A stretch of DNA of 33,554 nt from Opitutaceae bacterium (GTDB lineage: Bacteria > Verrucomicrobiota > Verrucomicrobiia > Opitutales > Opitutaceae): positions 1-33,554 of the forward strand of contig JAIXRU010000030.1 of assembly GCA_027485045.1 (NCBI GenBank), in the 5' to 3' direction. The position numbers were made by a program, and so were the translations under genes. The notes under the pieces are model-generated. The model was not told the origin of the DNA. It searched no databases and saw only the letters and a list, made by a program, of their open reading frames with translations. Positions 27,263-33,554 of this stretch are shown piece after piece (the stretch's first letter is position 1; each line of letters begins with the position of its first letter).

Positions 27263-27718
27263 TTAGGGCGCGATTGGCTCTATCGGCAGAGGGTCCTTTT
27301 CGGAGCCCAAGCCTACGCGTTCCATTCTGGCCTGGGCTTTTTGGCGGAATTTCTCGCGTTGTTCCGGGCTTAGCTGACGCGATATATCGAGAAAGCCAGC
27401 ACGGGCGATTTGGCGCAGTTCGTCGCGGGTTTGTGCGCGCACGGCTTTGAGTTTGGTGGTGGTGACATCGAGACTTTGGCGAACTGCCGAAGACTGAGCG
27501 GGGTCAAGTTTGAGTTCAGCAACGAGGGTGGAGTGCAGACGATCCGCGCCCCGATCAATGAAAGCACCCTGGCCGCTGGAGGCGGCTTCGATGGTTTTCC
27601 GTACGATACGACCGGCGATGGCAACCGTGACTACCAGACCGACGGCGAGTCCGGAAAAGAAAAGGGCGGCGGCGGCGGCCCAGATTTTCCAACGCGGGGT
27701 GGGGTTAGATGGGTTCAC
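27263..27718 (-). CDS. Membrane-anchored periplasmic protein, CnrX/CpxP-like (GTG start proposed)
   Basis: VNPSNPTPRWKIWAAAAALFFSGLAVGLVVTVAIAG, one N-terminal TM helix. Helical C-terminal part ends in RQLSPEQREKFRQKAQARME. GTG start overlaps the stop of the upstream gene (GTGA). Confidence 0.65.
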   Translation of the reverse strand: MNPSNPTPRWKIWAAAAALFFSGLAVGLVVTVAIAGRIVRKTIEAASSGQGAFIDRGADRLHSTLVAELKLDPAQSSAVRQSLDVTTTKLKAVRAQTRDELRQIARAGFLDISRQLSPEQREKFRQKAQARMERVGLGSEKDPLPIEPIAP

Positions 27719-28035
27719 GTTGCGACCTCCCATACTTGGCCGGCCAAGTCGAGTAACGCGGTCAGATCTCGGAGCTGAGTCGTTAGTTCGAGAGTGGTGA
27801 AAGTTGTCAGCCCCAGGGTGAATACAGTGCAGAGTGCGAGGGCACGGGGGGTGCCGAAGAGTGCAGCGAACTGGTCGGGCCAGCGCGAGGTGGCGAGGTT
27901 TTGTTCGGTGGCGTAGGCGAGGCGGGCGGCGAGGAGCTGTGGCCCGGGATCGGCAAGCGCGGGGGCGTCGTTTCTCGCGGCGGCAAGATTCGACCCAGAG
28001 AAGGTGAGCGGGGATACGGATGGTTCGGTTTTCAT
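27715..28035 (-). CDS. Small single-TM protein, candidate anti-sigma factor
   Basis: 106 aa with one hydrophobic segment (RALALCTVFTLGLTTF). Sits directly after an ECF sigma gene with a 4-nt ATGA overlap. Confidence 0.6.
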   Translation of the reverse strand: MKTEPSVSPLTFSGSNLAAARNDAPALADPGPQLLAARLAYATEQNLATSRWPDQFAALFGTPRALALCTVFTLGLTTFTTLELTTQLRDLTALLDLAGQVWEVAT

Positions 28036-28658
28036 AGTGAAAATGGATTTTCGAAAAGGGTTCGAAGGCGTCGGCGGGCACGAAAAGCGCGAAGCCGGGT
28101 GAGTGCGGCGGGCCAGCCGAGGTGTTCACCGATGGTGGCGAAGTCCCAGCCTTCCAAGTGGTGCAGGGTGAGCAGGGTGCGTTCGTCGGGTGGCAGTAGA
28201 TCGAGGGCGCTTTTGATTTCACTGGCGGCAGCCCTGGCGGCGGGATCAGGAGCGGGGTCGGCGGCGTAGTGGCCCGGGGCGTTTAGGGCGTCAGGATCTG
28301 TCGTGGCTGCCTCGGGGTGTGGGGGCTCGGCGGTCCAGCGGCGGCGCGTGATTTCACGTCTGTAGTGGTCACGGCCTACATTAACCGCAACCCGGCGCAG
28401 CCAGTGGATAAAGGGCTGGCTGGGTTGCCAGCGGGGCAGGGCCCGAAGCACGCGCAGGTAGGTCTCTTGCACGAGGTCGTCCAACTCCGTGGGTTGGCGG
28501 GCGAAGCGCCAGAGCAAGCGCGCCAGCTCGGGGTGGTGTCGGCGTAAGAGGCGGTCGAGGGCGAACCCATGACCGGCCTGGGCGGAGGCGATCAGGGATT
28601 CATCCGAGGGCTCATCCGGACCCGTGGCCGGGGATGCCAAGGTTGTCTTATCCTCCAT
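28032..28658 (-). CDS. ECF subfamily RNA polymerase sigma factor
   Basis: ALDRLLRRHHPELARLLWRFARQPTELDDLVQETYLRVLRALPRW (sigma-2) and LLPPDERTLLTLHHLEGWDFATIGEHLGWPAALTRLRAFRARRRLR (sigma-4). Confidence 0.9.
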   Translation of the reverse strand: MEDKTTLASPATGPDEPSDESLIASAQAGHGFALDRLLRRHHPELARLLWRFARQPTELDDLVQETYLRVLRALPRWQPSQPFIHWLRRVAVNVGRDHYRREITRRRWTAEPPHPEAATTDPDALNAPGHYAADPAPDPAARAAASEIKSALDLLPPDERTLLTLHHLEGWDFATIGEHLGWPAALTRLRAFRARRRLRTLFENPFSL

Positions 28659-28731
28659 TGCAGTCGGCGCTTTGGAGGATGAAGGGCAAAGGAACGCGGG
28701 CCGCAGCCGAGGGTTGCGAGCGTGCTTCTAG

Positions 28732-29364
28732 CTACTTGGCGGCGGGCGGCGTCTTGGTGACCGTGCGCTCGGCGGTGTAGCCGGTTTCCGTTTTGGTGAT
28801 ATCGGTTTGGGCGGTGGCGGTGCCACCCTGGGGGCCGGTGCGAACGGCGGTGCGGCTCGCGCCGGTGTCGGTCTTGGAGGTGGTGATTGCGGAAGAGGCC
28901 GTTTTGCCATCCGAAGTGGTGGCGGAGCGTTCCGTGGTGCGGCCGGTGTCGGTCTTGGTGGTGGCTCCGGTGTAGGTGCCGGTGGTGCCGTTGGGGCGGG
29001 TAAAGGTGCCGGCTGCGGTGCCTGAGCCAGGTGCGGTCTTGGTAAGGGTGCCTTCGCGGCCGAAGGTATTGCCATTGGGCCGGGTGGTGGAGGAGGAGAC
29101 GGTACCGGTGCCCGTGGATTGATCCCAAGTGCGGTCAAAGCTGTGTTGACCCACTCCACCTGCGGGGTTGGTCCAGGTGGCGTCGCGTTCCACGTTACCG
29201 CGGTCGCGCTTGGTGCGGGTTTCGGCGGAGCCGCCGCGGTCACCTTGGCGGGAGCGGGAGCGCTCGCCGGCGGATGCTTCCGGGATGAGCGTGAGGGTGA
29301 GGGCGGAGAAGGCGAGGAGGGTGAAAAACGAGGTGGCAGTGCGTTGGGCGCGGATGGTTTTCAT
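28732..29364 (-). CDS. Secreted Thr/Gly-rich protein with internal ~27-aa repeats, function unknown
   Basis: Signal-peptide-like start MKTIRAQRTATSFFTLLAFSALTLTLIPEASAGE, then repeats TRPNGNTFGREGTLTKTAPGSGTAAGTF / TRPNGTTGTYTGATTKTDTGRTTERSAT / TSDGKTASSAITTSKTDTGASRTAVR / TGPQGGTATAQTDITKTETGYTAERTV. Confidence 0.75.
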   Translation of the reverse strand: MKTIRAQRTATSFFTLLAFSALTLTLIPEASAGERSRSRQGDRGGSAETRTKRDRGNVERDATWTNPAGGVGQHSFDRTWDQSTGTGTVSSSTTRPNGNTFGREGTLTKTAPGSGTAAGTFTRPNGTTGTYTGATTKTDTGRTTERSATTSDGKTASSAITTSKTDTGASRTAVRTGPQGGTATAQTDITKTETGYTAERTVTKTPPAAK

Positions 29365-29439
29365 GATGTAGAGATTTTTGGGTTACTTCTTATCAAACGG
29401 ACGGGCCGGAAAGATGTTTCAGCGATTTTTAAAAAAATC

Positions 29440-30423
29440 CTATAAATCGAAATGGCAGGCAACTTGGTGGTCGGGGCGCTTGGTGTCGGGTGTGCGCAGG
29501 GCGGGGGCCTCGACCCGGCAGCGGGCTTGGGCGTGGGGGCAGCGGGGGTGGAAGGGGCATCCGGCCGGTGGGTGGATGGGAGAGGGCACGTCGCCTTGGA
29601 GGACGATGCGCTGGGAGCGGCGGCGGGGCTCGGCCACAGGTATGGCCGAAAGCAAGGCACGGGTGTAGGGGTGCGCCGGATGGCGGTAGATGCGGTCGGC
29701 GTCGGCAAGTTCCACGATGCGTCCGAGATACATGACGGCGATGCGATCGGAGACGTGTTTTACCACCGCTAGGTCGTGGGCGATAAAGAGGTAGGCGAGG
29801 CCGAGTTCACGTTGCAGGTCGAGCAGGAGGTTGAGCACCTGGCCTTGCACGGACACGTCGAGCGCGGAGACCGGTTCGTCACAGATAATCAGCTTGGGGT
29901 TGAGCGCGAGGGCACGGGCGATGCCGATGCGTTGGCGCTGTCCGCCGGAAAACTCGAAGGGGAAGCGGTCGGCGGAGGAAGCGGGCAGGCCGACGCGGTC
30001 GAGCAGGGCGGTGACGCGCGCGGCACGGTCGGCGGCGGTGCCGACGCCATGGATAAGGAAGGGCTCGGCGAGGATTTCGCCGACGGAGTGGCGGGCGTTG
30101 AGCGAGGCGGCGGGGTCCTGGAAAACCATCTGGAGCTCGCGGCGGTGGGGTTTCAGGGCGCGGGCGGAGAGCGGGGCGAGGTCGGTGCCGTTGAAGTGGA
30201 TGGAGCCGGCGGTGGGGGTGTTGAGCCGGACGATGGTCTTGCCGAGGGTGGATTTTCCGCAGCCGGATTCACCGACCAGCCCGAGGGTTTCGCCGGCGCT
30301 CAGGGTTATGGAAACGCCGTCCACGGCGCGGCACCACGCTTGGGCACGACGCAGGACTCCGCCGCGCACAGGGAAGTGCATCCGGAGGTCGCGGACGTCG
30401 AGCAGGGGAGGGTTTTCAGGCAT
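29440..30423 (-). CDS. Oligopeptide/dipeptide ABC transporter ATP-binding protein (OppF/DppF-like)
   Basis: [82 protein letters not shown]-terminal [14 protein letters not shown]. Start at [13 protein letters not shown]. Confidence 0.94.
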   Translation of the reverse strand: MPENPPLLDVRDLRMHFPVRGGVLRRAQAWCRAVDGVSITLSAGETLGLVGESGCGKSTLGKTIVRLNTPTAGSIHFNGTDLAPLSARALKPHRRELQMVFQDPAASLNARHSVGEILAEPFLIHGVGTAADRAARVTALLDRVGLPASSADRFPFEFSGGQRQRIGIARALALNPKLIICDEPVSALDVSVQGQVLNLLLDLQRELGLAYLFIAHDLAVVKHVSDRIAVMYLGRIVELADADRIYRHPAHPYTRALLSAIPVAEPRRRSQRIVLQGDVPSPIHPPAGCPFHPRCPHAQARCRVEAPALRTPDTKRPDHQVACHFDL

Positions 30424-31408
30424 GAGGAGAGGGAGGGAGGAAGCTACGCCAGTGATGGCAGGCGACGGTGTGGTCGGGCTGGACGGTTTCGAGCGCGGGT
30501 TGGATCGCGCAGGCGGGGGTGGCGTGGGCGCAGCGGTTTTGGAAGCGGCAGCCGGCGGGCATTTGGGCCAGGCCGGGGACTTGGCCGGGGATGGTGGCGA
30601 GGCGGCTTTTGCGCTCGGCGTCGAGGCGGGGAATGGCGCGGAGCAGGCCTTGGGTGTAAGGGTGTTTGGGGGCGTGAAAGAGTTCTGCGACCGGAGCATA
30701 TTCGGCGACGCGGCCGCCGTATATAACCAGCACGTCGTCGCACATTTCGGCCACGACGCCGAGATCGTGGGTGATGAGGATGAGGGCCATGCCGAGCTCG
30801 CGTTGGAGGCTGCGGATGAGGTCGAGGATTTGGGCCTGGATGGTGACGTCGAGTGCGGTGGTGGGTTCGTCGGCGACGAGCAGGGCGGGGCGGCAGGCGA
30901 GGGCCATGGCGATGACCACGCGCTGACGCATGCCGCCGGAGAGTTGGTGCGGGTATTCGAGGGCACGAATCTCGGGTGAGGGGATGCCGACTTTGGCGAG
31001 CATCTCCACGGCAAGGCGGTGGGCTTCGACTTTGTCCTTGGTGCGATGCAGGAGAAACACCTCGGCGAGTTGCCGGCCGATGCGGTGGACCGGGTTGAGG
31101 GCGGTCATCGGTTCCTGGAAAACCATGCCGATGCGAGCGCCGCGCAGGGCGTGTAGTTGTTCAGGGGTGGCGCGGGCGATGTCGATCCCGTCGAAGGCAA
31201 TGGAACCGCCGAGAATACGACCTGAAGGCTGGGGCAGGAGCCGGAGGAGGGAGAGGGCGGTGACGGATTTGCCGCAGCCGGATTCGCCGACGATGCCGAG
31301 GGTGCGGCCGGCGGAAACGCTGAAGCTCACCCCGTCGACGGCGCGCAGGAGCCCGGCATCGGTGGCGAAACCGACGGCGAGGTCGCGAACTTCGAGGAGG
31401 GGGGGCAT
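30416..31408 (-). CDS. Oligopeptide/dipeptide ABC transporter ATP-binding protein (OppD/DppD-like)
   Basis: [84 protein letters not shown]. 8-nt overlap with the downstream OppF-like gene. Confidence 0.94.
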   Translation of the reverse strand: MPPLLEVRDLAVGFATDAGLLRAVDGVSFSVSAGRTLGIVGESGCGKSVTALSLLRLLPQPSGRILGGSIAFDGIDIARATPEQLHALRGARIGMVFQEPMTALNPVHRIGRQLAEVFLLHRTKDKVEAHRLAVEMLAKVGIPSPEIRALEYPHQLSGGMRQRVVIAMALACRPALLVADEPTTALDVTIQAQILDLIRSLQRELGMALILITHDLGVVAEMCDDVLVIYGGRVAEYAPVAELFHAPKHPYTQGLLRAIPRLDAERKSRLATIPGQVPGLAQMPAGCRFQNRCAHATPACAIQPALETVQPDHTVACHHWRSFLPPSPHA

Positions 31409-31413
31409 GGGAG

Positions 31414-31434
31414 CGAGGAGCGGGGAGCTAGGAG
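31414..31434 (-). repeat. Degenerate 7-bp tandem repeat (CTCCNNG on minus strand), 3 exact-period units plus flanking partial units
   Basis: Plus strand: CGAGGAG CGGGGAG CTAGGAG (31414-31434), flanked by TGGGAG and TGGAG; sits directly upstream of the oppD-like start. Confidence 0.65.
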
Positions 31435-31453
31435 TGGAGCGAGACTGAAGGTG

Positions 31454-33493
31454 TCAGTCTTTGGGTTTCCATTGGTCGTAGACTTTTACGGACGCAGGGA
31501 AGGTTTTGGTTTCGTCGCGGAGGGCGGCGAGGGTCTCGGTTTTTTTGGAGTCATCCAGCCAATAGGTGCCGGCTTCGTAGGCGGTGTCAGAGAAACGGTA
31601 AGCGTAGCCAGGGGGGAAGTTAACCCAGCGCCAATTGGCAGAGCGGAAGAACGGCATGGCAAAGCCGGGCGAGAAGGAGGCGTTGGCATAGAGCAGCTCC
31701 TCCATGCGGTGGGCCATGACGCGCATGGCGTCGAGGCTGTCGGATTTGTCGTAGCGGGTGATGAGTTCGTCGAGCTCGGGCAGCGCGATGCTTTCGAGGT
31801 TGTTGGTCTGGACCTTCGGCTTGCGAGCGGGGTTGGGGGTGAGGCCGTCGGCGGCGTAGGGCTGGTCGTAGGCGTTGGCCGAGTGGTGAGTTTCCCAGTA
31901 ACGGGGGTACAGCTCCACGCCGATGCCGAAGGCGGAGAAGGTGATTTGGTGGTTTTTCTCCTGCACTTTTTTCCAGGAGGCGGAGGCGTCGAGGATCTCG
32001 ATTTGAAAATCGAGCCCGGACTTGCGGGCCTCTTGTTGGAGGATGGTGAGGACGGGTGCAAGGGCTTCGTAGCCGGAGGTGATGGTGACGGCGAGGCGGG
32101 CGCCGTCGGGCTTGCGCAGGATGCCGTCGGGACCGGCTTGGGTGTAACCGGCCCGTGCGAAGTGCTCACGGGCTTTGGTGACATCGAAGGGGCGTCCACG
32201 GAGGGTGGGATGGCTCATGTCGCCATAGCCCTGGTTGGAGGTGTGAAGGCGGGCGTAGTCGCCGCGGAAATACTGATCAATGACGAGTTGCCAGTTGGTG
32301 GCGAACTGGATGCCGAGGCGCACGTCCTGGTTGTCGAGCGGGGTCTTGGCGGTGTTCATCCAGAGTCCGTAGTTGGGGCGGGGGACGTCGTTGTAGAAAG
32401 TGGCTTTCTGGATGAGTCCGCGTTGGACGAGCGGGTGAGTGTCGGGCAGGCGTTCGTAGTTGTATTCGGCGAGGTTCATGCCGAAGGCGTCCAGTTCGCC
32501 GAGGAGGAAGGCCTCCCAGGCTTTGGTGGTCTCGCGAATGACGCGCAGGTTTAGGGCGGCGGGGTTAAAGCGGTAGCGGAACTGGCGTTTGTCGTTGGCC
32601 CACCAGTTATCTAGGCGGTTGAGGGTGATGTAATTGCGGGCGGTGGCAGTCCGTTTAAGCTCTGCATCGGTTATCACCCATGGCCCGGTGGTGGGTTCGA
32701 AACGCCAGTTGTAGCGGGTCACGTAGTCGTCGCCCAGTTCGCGGTAGAAGTGGGCGGGTTTGGGGCTGAGGCCAAGCACGCGGCTAAGCAGGTCGGGACG
32801 GGCCTGCGCCAGCGTTACGGCGAAGGTGTGGTCGTCGTAACGGGTGATACGGGTGTAAGTTTCCCCGATGCCGAAATAGTTGTTATACCAAGGGGCCTGG
32901 ATGTATTTGCCCTGGAAAAACCAGAAGCTGAAGAGGAAGTCGGCGGTAGTAACGGGCGGGCCGTCGCTCCAGCGGGCGGCGGGGTCGAGGCGGACGTAAA
33001 CGGTCTTGGCGGGCAGATCGACTGCCCAGGAGGTGGCTAGGCCGGGGAAGAAGCGATGCGGACCGGGAACGTCGGGATGGAGCTGGCCAAGGCTGAGGGC
33101 GTTTTCATCGAGGATGAATCCACGAAAGCCGCTGTTGGAATCGGGGCCGACGGGACGGAGCGTGCGGGGGAAATCCTGGATACGGCCTTGGAAAGTCCCG
33201 CCGCGTTTGCGTTCGGGTGAGCCGAGCTCGGGCAGGTCGGAGCCGTCTTCCCATGTGAGGTTGGCGGGGAGGTCGGCGGGGGTTTTGAAAACGAAGAAAT
33301 CGGGATGGGCGGCGTAGTAGGCCTGGATCTCGACGGAGTTGTCGCGGGTGTTGGCGGGGTCGGCTGAATTGGCGGCGGGAGGAGTGCCTGGGGCGGAGGG
33401 GCTGGAAGAGTCGGGGGTTTTCGAGCCGGAGCAGGCGGCGAGGCCGAGGGCGAGAGCGGCGAGGATGAAGGTGCGGAGCGGGCGGGTGTTCAT
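31454..33493 (-). CDS. Peptide ABC transporter substrate-binding lipoprotein (SBP family 5, OppA-like)
   Basis: Lipobox LALGLAACSGS. SBP_bac_5 features such as YVRLDPAARWSDGPPVTTADFLFSFWFFQ, FEPTTGPWVITDAELKRT and LTPNPARKPKVQTNNLESIALPELDELITRYDKS. Confidence 0.9.
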   Translation of the reverse strand: MNTRPLRTFILAALALGLAACSGSKTPDSSSPSAPGTPPAANSADPANTRDNSVEIQAYYAAHPDFFVFKTPADLPANLTWEDGSDLPELGSPERKRGGTFQGRIQDFPRTLRPVGPDSNSGFRGFILDENALSLGQLHPDVPGPHRFFPGLATSWAVDLPAKTVYVRLDPAARWSDGPPVTTADFLFSFWFFQGKYIQAPWYNNYFGIGETYTRITRYDDHTFAVTLAQARPDLLSRVLGLSPKPAHFYRELGDDYVTRYNWRFEPTTGPWVITDAELKRTATARNYITLNRLDNWWANDKRQFRYRFNPAALNLRVIRETTKAWEAFLLGELDAFGMNLAEYNYERLPDTHPLVQRGLIQKATFYNDVPRPNYGLWMNTAKTPLDNQDVRLGIQFATNWQLVIDQYFRGDYARLHTSNQGYGDMSHPTLRGRPFDVTKAREHFARAGYTQAGPDGILRKPDGARLAVTITSGYEALAPVLTILQQEARKSGLDFQIEILDASASWKKVQEKNHQITFSAFGIGVELYPRYWETHHSANAYDQPYAADGLTPNPARKPKVQTNNLESIALPELDELITRYDKSDSLDAMRVMAHRMEELLYANASFSPGFAMPFFRSANWRWVNFPPGYAYRFSDTAYEAGTYWLDDSKKTETLAALRDETKTFPASVKVYDQWKPKD

Positions 33494-33554
33494 TGGTAAG
33501 TGGTAAAAGTGCGGGGATCGAAGGCCTCGCGGATGGCTTCGCCGACGAACGTGA
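33490..33554 (-). CDS. ABC transporter permease C-terminus (OppC-like), continues beyond window
   Basis: Reverse strand reads FVGEAIREAFDPRTFTTYQ*, the usual OppC/DppC C-terminal 'G..LRDALDPR' pattern. Its stop overlaps the OppA-like start. Confidence 0.75.
   Translation of the reverse strand, partial: TFVGEAIREAFDPRTFTTYQ

Noticed and set aside
29776-30979. Long plus-strand ORFs (316 and 382 aa) over the ABC ATPase genes
   Set aside because: Antisense shadow ORFs opposite highly conserved ATPase motifs.
31451-32554. 367-aa plus-strand ORF antisense to the OppA-like gene
   Set aside because: Low-complexity Gly/Val/Glu-rich shadow translation; the minus strand encodes a convincing substrate-binding lipoprotein.
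1-33554. CRISPR arrays, transposases, integrases and rRNA genes
   Set aside because: Looked for regularly spaced repeats and for transposase or integrase motifs; none were convincing in the window.

Overview
This is a GC-rich bacterial chromosomal window. The gene content (lpxB, an exosortase/EpsI fusion, HDOD proteins, several Gfo/Idh proteins) is compatible with a Verrucomicrobiota/Opitutaceae-like genome, but that taxonomic guess is inference. Most of the window is recognisable housekeeping or metabolic coding sequence: a Gfo/Idh C-terminus, lpxB, an M3 peptidase, a cupin, an AraC regulator, another Gfo/Idh, a YugP-like protease, a DegT aminotransferase, an NAD-dependent epimerase, ybaB-recR, an exosortase-EpsI fusion, tRNA-Gly(CCC), murJ, alkaline phosphatase, hflX, a HAD phosphatase, two HDOD genes, an ECF sigma module, a repeat-rich secreted protein and an oligopeptide ABC transporter. 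The accessory part is a ~7 kb segment just downstream of tRNA-Gly. It carries a three-gene operon: an extended type III-like Mod methyltransferase, a helicase/PD-(D/E)XK restriction subunit and a DinD-like protein. It ends in an AT-rich stretch containing a degenerate copy of the tRNA 3' end. Other signals worth checking are a 229-bp imperfect palindromic element (3951-4179), a degenerate 7-bp tandem repeat (CNNGGAG) upstream of two genes, a CnrH/Y/X-like overlapping ECF triad, and a low-GC specificity domain inside mod. All calls were made by eye from sequence and motifs; no searches were run.
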